Origin: Roseiflexus sp041641515
GTDB taxonomy: Bacteria > Chloroflexota > Chloroflexia > Chloroflexales > Roseiflexaceae
Length of the DNA stretch: 39,913 bases
NCBI GenBank assembly: GCA_041641515.1
Contig: JBEPYG010000004.1
Span: 1-39,913 of the forward strand
Direction of reading: 5' to 3'
Shown: positions 33,526-39,913 of the stretch, piece after piece
Layout of the letters: each line of letters opens with the position of its first letter
Position numbering within the stretch: position 1 is the first letter of the stretch
Made by a program: the position numbers and the translations under genes
The notes under the pieces: model-generated
Told to the model about the DNA's origin: nothing
The model's database searches: none
The model's input: only the letters and a program-made list of their open reading frames with translations

Positions 33526-34299
33526 ATGACCCGCCGTCCGCGCAAGACTGTTTCCAGCAATACCTATCGGTTTTTTGTCGATCCCTCAGGGTTCGATGGC
33601 AATGCAGTGCGTCTGTTCGATCCCGAACTGGGGCATCAACTGGCGCACGTGTTGCGTCTTGGGCGTGGTGATCGCATCGTGCTGCTCGATGGCGAGGGGT
33701 GGCAGTACACAGTCGTGCTGGAAACGGTTGACCGACGCGGTGCGGTGAGCGGCGCCATCGAGATGCGCGAAGCTGCCGGCGGCGAGCCGCGCTTGGCGCT
33801 GACGATCTACCTGCCGATCATTCGGGCGGAACGTTTTGAATGGGCGCTGCAGAAAGGGGTGGAACTGGGTGCTGCAGCATTCGTGCCGACCGTGTGCTCC
33901 CGCAGCATCGACAGCGCCCCGGACGAACGTCGGGTCATCCGCTGGCGACGGATTATCCGCGAGGCGGCTGAACAGTCGCGGCGCGGCAGATTGCCTCGTC
34001 TGGCCGGTGCGCTTCCCTTCGACGAGGCGTGCCGCCTGTCTACTCCACATTCCCCTGCACTCCTCCTGTGGGAAGGTGCTGGCGCAGTGTCGCTTGCAGA
34101 AGCGCTTTACACCCTGTGTCGCGATCGAACACCCGAGACGCTTGCGCTCTTCAGCGGACCAGAAGGCGGATTGACTGAAGATGAGCGCCGATACGCCGAA
34201 CGACATGGTATCATGACAGTAACACTCGGTCCGCGCACACTGCGCGCCGAAACGGCGCCAGTGGCAGCAACGGCGATCATCATGCACGAACTCGGGTAA
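33526..34299 (+). CDS. rsmE: 16S rRNA (uracil-1498-N3)-methyltransferase
   Basis: A 257-residue SPOUT-class methyltransferase. An N-terminal PUA-like domain includes GHQLAHVLRLGRGD (about 36-49). The knotted C-terminal domain has FSGPEGGLTEDE (about 206-217) and LGPRTLRAETAPVAA (about 232-246), which bind SAM in this family. It methylates U1498 of 16S rRNA. The prmA-rsmE pairing is common in bacteria and supports both calls. Confidence 0.95.
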   Translation: MTRRPRKTVSSNTYRFFVDPSGFDGNAVRLFDPELGHQLAHVLRLGRGDRIVLLDGEGWQYTVVLETVDRRGAVSGAIEMREAAGGEPRLALTIYLPIIRAERFEWALQKGVELGAAAFVPTVCSRSIDSAPDERRVIRWRRIIREAAEQSRRGRLPRLAGALPFDEACRLSTPHSPALLLWEGAGAVSLAEALYTLCRDRTPETLALFSGPEGGLTEDERRYAERHGIMTVTLGPRTLRAETAPVAATAIIMHELG

Positions 34300-34363
34300 T
34301 CGCCTTTGCTTTCATTCCGATGCTGCGAGCAGAGGCGCATTCCGGCGCTTCCAGGAGTTTCAC

Positions 34364-35701
34364 ATGGCTGCCCGCTTAACATTCCTCCGTCGTCTCGCTG
34401 GCGCCGCATTGCTGCTGCTGGTGGGGTTCGCCAGCGGCTGGGTTGGCGCAACGGTCTTGTCCGACACCATCTCACTCACGCGCCTCGTGCCGGCCATTGG
34501 TCCAGGACTGGTTGCCAACCAGGAGACGCCGCCGGCGCTACGGCAGCAGTTCCGCGTCTTTTGGGAAGTATGGAATCTGGTTGAAGCCGAGTTCTACCAG
34601 CGCGACAAGATCAACTACACCCGCATGATCCGCGGTGCGATCAGTGGCATGCTGGCCTCGCTCGACGACCCATATACCGTCTATCAGGAACCGGAACTGG
34701 CGTCGCAGACGAACGAGCATATGCAGGGGCGAATGGGCGGCATTGGCACGTACCTGCGGATCACCGATGGTCGCGCATTTCTGTACAAACCGATCAAAGG
34801 GGCGCCTGCCGACGCTGCCGGTCTCCGGCAGGACGACGAGATCGTGGCAATCGATGGCGAACCGGTGGCGCCGATGATCGCCGGACTCGATGTCAATGAA
34901 GCAGCAGTCAAAGTTGCGGGGAAAATCCGCGGACCGGACGGCACCCAGGTACGGCTGACCATCCGACGCCAGCCGGATGACCAGGTGTTCGACGTAACCA
35001 TCACGCGCGCCGAAATTATCATTCCCAGCGTTGAGGCGCAGCTGGCCGACGGTGGTATCGCCTACATCCGCATCATCGAGTTCAAGGCGAACACCGTGCC
35101 AGAATTCGACCAGGCGCTCCGCGAATTGTTGCCGCAGGCGCCAAACGGCATCGTTCTTGACCTGCGCAACAACCCCGGCGGATTTCTCGACCAGGCGCGC
35201 GCGGTGCTGGGGCGTCTGTACAACGGTGTGGCGCTCTACGAGCAGAACAGCCGAGGGGAACTGACCGAAATCCGCACGGTTGGCGGTGATATTCGCGCCT
35301 TCGATGTCCCGATCGTTGTGCTGGTCAATGGGGGTTCGGCAAGCGCCAGCGAAATCGTTGCCGGCGCACTGCGCGACGGTCGCGCGAATGTTACGCTGAT
35401 CGGCGAGAAAACCTTCGGCAAAGGATCGGTGCAGAACATCTACAATCTGAGCGATGGCAGCAGCGCACGGATCACCTTCGCGCACTGGTTAACGCCAGCG
35501 CGCATCGAGATCGACAAGGTGGGCATCACGCCGCAGTATGTCATTCCTTACGCCGAAGATCCCGAAGCGCAGACCCTGTGCGTCGGCGATCGCCAGCCGC
35601 CGCCGGGGGCGACGACCTGCGCCGATAATCAGCTCTTTTACGCCATCCGGTTTTTGCAAACCGGCGAATCGCCACCGCCGATGCCAGCTGCAGCGCGGTG
35701 A
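34364..35701 (+). CDS. C-terminal processing peptidase, S41/CtpA family
   Basis: A 445-residue membrane-anchored serine protease with AGGAG seven bases before the ATG. An N-terminal hydrophobic segment (about 10-35) anchors it. The cap helix region is followed by a PDZ domain (about 115-205) and the S41 catalytic core with LDLRNNPGG (266-273). The catalytic dyad is Ser327 (GGSASASE) and Lys353 (KTFGKGS). CtpA/Prc proteases trim or degrade envelope proteins from their C-termini. It follows rsmE by 65 bp and may share its transcript. Confidence 0.95.
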   Translation: MAARLTFLRRLAGAALLLLVGFASGWVGATVLSDTISLTRLVPAIGPGLVANQETPPALRQQFRVFWEVWNLVEAEFYQRDKINYTRMIRGAISGMLASLDDPYTVYQEPELASQTNEHMQGRMGGIGTYLRITDGRAFLYKPIKGAPADAAGLRQDDEIVAIDGEPVAPMIAGLDVNEAAVKVAGKIRGPDGTQVRLTIRRQPDDQVFDVTITRAEIIIPSVEAQLADGGIAYIRIIEFKANTVPEFDQALRELLPQAPNGIVLDLRNNPGGFLDQARAVLGRLYNGVALYEQNSRGELTEIRTVGGDIRAFDVPIVVLVNGGSASASEIVAGALRDGRANVTLIGEKTFGKGSVQNIYNLSDGSSARITFAHWLTPARIEIDKVGITPQYVIPYAEDPEAQTLCVGDRQPPPGATTCADNQLFYAIRFLQTGESPPPMPAAAR

Positions 35702-35707
35702 GACGTA

Positions 35708-36703
35708 TCATTTGACTGTCAGGTTACTCAGTTTTGGCACCGCCGCAATCCACACCTGGCCGGGGTTCATCGCCGCTTCGCTCCCGTCGGCAAGGTAGAA
35801 GCGCAGCGGCGCCGCTTCCGACTCCTTGCGCCAGGTGATGTCCTGCGCTATCCCATCCTGAAAGAGAAACCCCGGACCGCTGCCGACAACGTCCTGCTGG
35901 ATGCGCCCTTTCGTATCGCCGGGGATGGGGCGTTCCTGCACTTCGATCACCACGACATTGCTGGCGCGCAGCTGCTCGCGAGTTGCAGCATCGATCGCCG
36001 GTTTGCCACGGCGCAGTCGCAGATAGACATTGCTGGCAGGGTCATAGATCCAGCCGGCGGGGTCCTGGCGGTAGATGAAGTAGTAGCTGAGTTCCTGCCC
36101 TACCGGGCGCTGATCCGGCGGCGCTTCGGCTTTGATCAGGAAGCCCTGTTCTGGATCATTGATCTCGGCGTTGCCAAAGCGCACTGCCGCCTGATCGAGA
36201 CGCGCAGTGCTGGTGTAGAGGTTGTGCGGCGCTTTGCGTGTGCGAATGCGGGTAAAGTAAGCGCCGCCTGATCGAACAAGCGCATCGACATCAATCAATT
36301 CCTGCGCCTCACGCGCCCGTTTGAGCGCGTCGGGGGCGCCGCCGGCATGGATGTACATCCCACGCATCCCCATCGCCCAGCGCACGAAGTAGAGCCGTGC
36401 GCTACGCACCGGACCGATTGACGGGACATCGGGCGAAGCGCCGGGAACGTACACCGCCATAAAACGGGTGATACCCGCCTCAGCAAGCGCCTCGAACACC
36501 ACTGATGCTTCGTTGAGACCGGTCTGCGGATACGCATTCGGATGATTGTCGATCATGACCACGTACGGTCGCCGGGTGATAGTGCCACGCTCGAAGGAGG
36601 CGGGAGCACGGGGTGGCGCCGCAGCGGCAGGCGCCGCCAGCGCCGCAATCATGGTCAGCGCAATCAACGCAGCGGCGGCGCGGAGGGAGAGCAATACTCG
36701 CAT
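35708..36703 (-). CDS. Secreted DUF3048 (YerB-like) protein
   Basis: A 331-residue exported protein. Start 36703 has GAGG six bases upstream and gives a signal peptide with an Ala-rich cleavage region (about residue 29); a longer frame from 36808 would precede the signal. The mature part matches DUF3048: RRPYVVMIDNHPNAYPQ near the start, SIGPVRSARLYFVRWA in the middle, a helical region, then a C-terminal domain with YFIYRQDP and ITWRKESEA. The family occurs in Gram-positives and Chloroflexota and its function is not established; a cell-surface role is likely. It ends seven bases from the convergent CtpA gene. Confidence 0.87.
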   Translation of the reverse strand: MRVLLSLRAAAALIALTMIAALAAPAAAAPPRAPASFERGTITRRPYVVMIDNHPNAYPQTGLNEASVVFEALAEAGITRFMAVYVPGASPDVPSIGPVRSARLYFVRWAMGMRGMYIHAGGAPDALKRAREAQELIDVDALVRSGGAYFTRIRTRKAPHNLYTSTARLDQAAVRFGNAEINDPEQGFLIKAEAPPDQRPVGQELSYYFIYRQDPAGWIYDPASNVYLRLRRGKPAIDAATREQLRASNVVVIEVQERPIPGDTKGRIQQDVVGSGPGFLFQDGIAQDITWRKESEAAPLRFYLADGSEAAMNPGQVWIAAVPKLSNLTVK

Positions 36704-36750
36704 GGCGTGCCTCAATGTATCTGTTCGCTTCGACGGACAAACCGGCAGCA

Positions 36751-36756
36751 ATGATA
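36751..36756 (-). promoter_or_regulatory. Candidate extended -10 promoter for the DUF3048 gene
   Basis: On the minus strand the sequence reads TGGTATCAT, an extended -10 (TATCAT, five of six) in the 70-bp gap between the permease and DUF3048 genes. No -35 match is present at 16-18 bases. Confidence 0.33.
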
Positions 36757-36773
36757 CCATAGAACCCGGATGC

Positions 36774-37904
36774 TCACGCATACGGATCGACGGCATCGCG
36801 CAGTCCATCTCCCAGCAGATAGAGGCAGAGTGACGCGAGCACGATAGCGCCCAGAGGGATCAGCAACCACGGATAGAGAGTGACTGACTTGATCTGCTGC
36901 GCATCTTGCAGCAAAACACCCCAGCTGACAGCCGGCGGCAACATGCCCAGGTTGAGAAAACTGAGGGCGGTTTCAGCAGCAATTGCGCCCGGTACGGCAA
37001 ATGATGCCACAACAATAATATGGCTCATGGCGTTCGGGATCATATGGGTTGTGATGACCCGCCAATGCGATGCGCCGGCAGCAATCGCCGCAGCGGTGTA
37101 ATCGGCATTGCGATAACTCAACACCTTGCCGCGCACCTCACGGGAGAAACTCGTCCAGGTAATGAATGCCAGAATGATCGTAATCAGCAGGTATCGCTGG
37201 ACGACCGGCATGGTGACCGGGAGGGCGGCAGCGATGGCGATGAACAGTGAGATAAAGGGGAAAGTCTGGATTAGTTCGATTAGGCGCTGGATGATGTTAT
37301 CGATCCAGCCGCCGAAGTAGCCCGATGCTGTACCCACGATCGAACCGATGACCATACTGATCATAACACCGAAAAAACCAATCGTCAGTGATATCTGCGC
37401 ACCCTTGAGCACACGCGAAAAGAGGTCGCGCCCCTGACGGTCGGCGCCCCAAAGGAAGATTTTTGCGTTTGCCTCTGGCGGAGCATCGACGCCAAACAAA
37501 TGAATATCGAGCGGAATAAACCCCCACATCACATATGGACTACCGCGTACAAACAGACGTATCGGGTGTGCAACATCGGGATCGGGCTCGTAAATAATCT
37601 GGAAATTGACCGAATCGACGATCTGCCGCATCCCCTGGATTGCCAGCCCACCGTTTGCCCAGACAATCGTCGAAGGCTGGGCATACTGGTGATTTGCATC
37701 TATTTCGTTCGGATCATACGGCGCAACAAAATCGGCAAAAAGCGCCATTATGTACATCACGATCAGCACAACCGCGCCTATGACCGAGAGGCGGTTCTTT
37801 TTGTACCGGCGCCAGACCAGCTGGAACTGCGATAGTTGTCCGACATCCTCGACCCGGCGCGCGCGGTCAGTCTGTGGTTGTGCATCTTTCGCTATGGTTG
37901 CCAT
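36774..37904 (-). CDS. Peptide-type ABC transporter permease, OppC/DppC-like
   Basis: A 376-residue inner membrane permease. Start 37904 has GGAG five bases upstream and follows the partner permease stop by 16 bp; a longer frame from 37970 would overlap the partner. A cytoplasmic start leads to TM1 (RLSVIGAVVLIVMYIMALFA), a large external loop of about 110 residues before TM2, and the EAA loop AAGASHWRVITTHMIPNAMS that contacts the ATPase. The long first outer loop is typical of OppC-type subunits in Chloroflexota. It pairs with the upstream permease; no ATPase gene is present in the window, so that subunit is encoded elsewhere. Confidence 0.92.
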   Translation of the reverse strand: MATIAKDAQPQTDRARRVEDVGQLSQFQLVWRRYKKNRLSVIGAVVLIVMYIMALFADFVAPYDPNEIDANHQYAQPSTIVWANGGLAIQGMRQIVDSVNFQIIYEPDPDVAHPIRLFVRGSPYVMWGFIPLDIHLFGVDAPPEANAKIFLWGADRQGRDLFSRVLKGAQISLTIGFFGVMISMVIGSIVGTASGYFGGWIDNIIQRLIELIQTFPFISLFIAIAAALPVTMPVVQRYLLITIILAFITWTSFSREVRGKVLSYRNADYTAAAIAAGASHWRVITTHMIPNAMSHIIVVASFAVPGAIAAETALSFLNLGMLPPAVSWGVLLQDAQQIKSVTLYPWLLIPLGAIVLASLCLYLLGDGLRDAVDPYA

Positions 37905-37920
37905 GATTGCTCCGGTCAGA

Positions 37921-38907
37921 TTACTCCAATCGCACGCGCGGATCGACCCATGCCAGCAGCAGATCGGCAATCAGGTTGCCCAGCAGCAGCATAATACACT
38001 GCATCATCAGGATCGTAATGCCAAGGTACATGTCAGTAGCCTGCAAGGCGCGAAGATAGAGTGCGCCAAGTGTGGGCAGATTGAGAATGACGCCGGCTAG
38101 CGCATCGCCGACGACGATCGCAGGGAGCAGATAGCCGATGCTCATCACCAGCGGATGGACAGCGTTACGCACCGCGTGTTTCCACACAACCGTGTTTTCC
38201 TGCAACCCCTTGGCGCGAGCCGTCTGGATGTATTGAGCGTTCAATACATCGAGCAGGTTCGCGCGCATCACGCGCGTCAGCCCTGCGGTGGCGGAAGCGC
38301 CCAGTACTACAACCGGGATCCACAGATTACTCAGCAGATTGAGAAACTTGGCAAAACTCCAGGGAGCGCCAACATACTGAGGTGAGAAAAAGCCCAATCC
38401 GACGTCCTGCCGCAAGACAAGCGCAGCAAAGACCATCAGGATGAGCGCGAGCGCAAAGTTGGGAATGGCGATGCCGAGAAACTGGATGAAGGTAATAATG
38501 TAATCCGGTATGCTCCCGCGGTTCGTTGCCAGATACACCCCCAACGGGATCGAAATGAGCCAGGCGAACAGTGCCGTGCCGAATGTCAGCGCGAATGTGA
38601 TCGGCAGGCGCTGCGCAATAATACCGGCAACCGGCGTATCGGTCTCGAAGGAAGTGCCAAAATCTCCCTGAAGGGTGCGCGAAATCCACTTCCAATATTT
38701 GATGTGCAGCGGATCATCGACCCCATAGCGGCGTTTGAGCGCCTCGAACGGGACCTGAGGCACGGTGCCGCCCTGCGCCCGCAACGGGTCGATCTTGAGG
38801 TCCACAATCGACCCTGGCGGCAATTCAATCAGGAAAAACCCGATAAACGACGCCAGGATCATTGTGATCACCATGTACACGATGCGTCGAGCAAGAAATG
38901 TGGTCAT
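37921..38907 (-). CDS. Peptide-type ABC transporter permease, OppB/DppB-like
   Basis: A 328-residue permease with six predicted helices. The N-terminus MTTFLARRIVYMVITMILAS is typical of OppB/DppB proteins, followed by ELPPGSIVD and GDFGTSFETDTPV. The EAA-type loop is RAKGLQENTVVWKHAVRNAV (about 234-253). Together with the OppC-like gene 16 bp downstream it forms the channel for peptides, nickel or oligosaccharides. A 207-bp gap with tandem repeats separates it from the binding-protein gene. Confidence 0.93.
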   Translation of the reverse strand: MTTFLARRIVYMVITMILASFIGFFLIELPPGSIVDLKIDPLRAQGGTVPQVPFEALKRRYGVDDPLHIKYWKWISRTLQGDFGTSFETDTPVAGIIAQRLPITFALTFGTALFAWLISIPLGVYLATNRGSIPDYIITFIQFLGIAIPNFALALILMVFAALVLRQDVGLGFFSPQYVGAPWSFAKFLNLLSNLWIPVVVLGASATAGLTRVMRANLLDVLNAQYIQTARAKGLQENTVVWKHAVRNAVHPLVMSIGYLLPAIVVGDALAGVILNLPTLGALYLRALQATDMYLGITILMMQCIMLLLGNLIADLLLAWVDPRVRLE

Positions 38908-38960
38908 GGCTATGAAGGTGTAGGATCAACGCCAGGCATGTTCATTCCGGCATCTCCCGG

Positions 38961-39020
38961 CTTCGAGACGTTGCGTGCCGCTCTGAGACGGTGCGTGCTG
39001 ATCTGAGACATTGTATGAAC
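38961..39020. repeat. Three degenerate 20-bp tandem repeats
   Basis: Three units with exact 20-base period (38961-38980, 38981-39000, 39001-39020) share a CTGAGACG-TTGCGTGC pattern. Units 1 and 2 match at 16 of 20 positions, units 2 and 3 at 12 of 20. They fill the gap between the OppB-like gene and the binding-protein gene and end near GTCTCTAC, a word seen in the dispersed GACGTTGCA-type repeat at 24.8 kb. Confidence 0.6.
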
Positions 39021-39114
39021 GTCTCTACGGCGTGATGGTCTGGCGCTGCACAGGAGAACGTGCATCCATCTGTACAGCGCCTGCGCCATTCAACGATTGG
39101 TGCGTCATTCCATC

Positions 39115-39912
39115 TCAGCTGGTATGCTTCGAGGGGTCATCCCAATACCAAGCTTCAGGGTCGTAGACTGCCGGCGTCGGATGGATCCACGGATCGGTGA
39201 AGCCGCCGAGCGCCAGATCTTCCTTCTTTGGCACGTTCATGAGCCCTTTCTTGACAATGAACGCACGATCGAAGTTCGCTACCGAACCCTGCACGAACGG
39301 TCCGTTCTCGACGTGGATTTTGATCATTTCCCAGACCATCTGGCTGCGTTTTAGAAACTCCGGTTCGACCTTCGTCTTATCGTAGATCTCGTGGAGTTTC
39401 GCGATCACCGGGTCGAAATCCTCATCGGAAGGAACAATGCGCGCGGGTGCACGCTGCCACGGCGCCTTGTCGAGTTCTTCCTTTTCACTAGCTGTGCCAC
39501 GCAGCTGGTATCCCTGCCCGTGAAGCGGCGCCCAGCGCTCTGGTTCGATCGGCACCAGCCACTGCGGGTACACCAGGTGGTTCGGTCCGTCGCCGATGCC
39601 CCAGTCGGCATTCGTCATCAATTTGCCAGAGAACCAGTCCTCGCGGCGGCCCTGGGGCGGTACAGGGGTCAGGGTCGCTTTGATGCCGATCTGTGCCCAG
39701 TCGCGGATCATCTGCTCATTTTGAGCGATGGTATTCTTACTGGTGTTGGCAGCTACAACCACCTGAATATCGAGTGGAGAGCCGTCGGGGAAGGTGCGGA
39801 AGCCGCTAGCGCCGACTTTGACGCCGATCTCATCAAGCAATGCCTTTGCCCGCTCCTGATCGAATGCAACGTAACTATCGCGCCATTCACGGTACCGCGC
39901 ATTTGCCCGATC
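39115..39912 (-). CDS. ABC transporter substrate-binding protein, family 5, C-terminal part (5' end outside window)
   Basis: The frame is open from the window edge to a stop at 39115, giving about 265 residues. Motifs fit the C-terminal lobe of DppA/OppA-type extracellular binding proteins: the YVAFDQERAKALLDEIG helix, a strand GSPLDIQVVV, a DWAQIGIKATLTPV segment and a long helix near RSQMVWEMIKIHVEN. The length of about 75 residues between the last motifs and the C-terminus is consistent with Chloroflexota members that end in an extended surface segment. It binds the ligand for the two permeases that follow. A start at TTG 39840 would be internal to the domain and is not real. Confidence 0.9.
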   Translation of the reverse strand, partial: DRANARYREWRDSYVAFDQERAKALLDEIGVKVGASGFRTFPDGSPLDIQVVVAANTSKNTIAQNEQMIRDWAQIGIKATLTPVPPQGRREDWFSGKLMTNADWGIGDGPNHLVYPQWLVPIEPERWAPLHGQGYQLRGTASEKEELDKAPWQRAPARIVPSDEDFDPVIAKLHEIYDKTKVEPEFLKRSQMVWEMIKIHVENGPFVQGSVANFDRAFIVKKGLMNVPKKEDLALGGFTDPWIHPTPAVYDPEAWYWDDPSKHTS

Positions 39913-39913
39913 C

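Noticed and set aside
1..39913. CRISPR arrays, insertion sequences, prophage genes or rRNA
   Set aside because: No regularly spaced identical repeats, transposase or integrase motifs, phage structural genes or rRNA signatures were seen on either strand.

Overview
The window looks like a stretch of a high-GC Chloroflexota chromosome, most likely a Roseiflexus-type filamentous phototroph. This is inference from recall of the proteins' style: lipoproteins with Pro/Thr-rich linkers, many PAS/GAF hybrid kinases, dispersed GC-rich palindromic repeats. The window holds no photosynthesis, rRNA, tRNA, CRISPR or transposase gene, and no 16S sequence to confirm the taxon. About 31 protein genes are supported, two of them cut by the window edges.

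Layout. (1) 2-6083, + strand: the C-terminal two thirds of a P-type cation ATPase, then a membrane PAS histidine kinase, an Rcp1-like single-domain receiver and a REC-PAS-kinase-REC hybrid. All overlap or nearly touch, so they read as one signalling operon with no DNA-binding output protein. (2) 6380-10938, +: a complete ribose/galactose-type sugar ABC importer (lipoprotein binder, double ATPase, two permeases). (3) 11055-16310, +: an envelope group behind two tandem sigma70-like promoters: a DUF4015 glycosidase-like lipoprotein with four beta-sandwich repeats, an AmpD/PGRP-like amidase with four WYFAEG repeats, and a coiled-coil membrane protein. (4) 16514-18061, -: a VanW-like plus class A beta-lactamase-like lipoprotein, flanked by copies of a palindromic dispersed repeat. 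(5) 18484-24609: a GalT/HIT-like protein, an HtrA protease divergent from a large hybrid sensor kinase, and an eIF2B-alpha/MtnA-like protein. (6) 25000-27139, +: a tightly overlapping three-gene envelope operon (membrane FG-GAP-like protein, glucosaminidase-like protein, degenerate LytM/M23 protein) whose strong promoter carries a LexA-type palindrome GAAC-N4-GTTC between its -35 and -10 boxes. (7) 27322-30127: a coiled-coil hypothetical, a LiaF-C-like protein divergent from a YcaQ/AlkZ-family glycosylase, and a FmdB zinc ribbon. (8) 30306-35701, +: a housekeeping run cysE-cysS-prmA-rsmE followed by a CtpA-type protease. (9) 35708-39912, -: a DUF3048 protein and a peptide-type ABC importer (two permeases and the C-terminal part of the binding protein).

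The strongest candidate for something undescribed is the operon at 24.9-27.1 kb, a putative SOS-controlled set of membrane-tethered peptidoglycan-acting proteins. The promoter architecture is read directly from the sequence; the LexA assignment and the physiological role are inference. Several start codons were moved from the longest reading frame to a better-supported internal start, and the reason is given in each entry.
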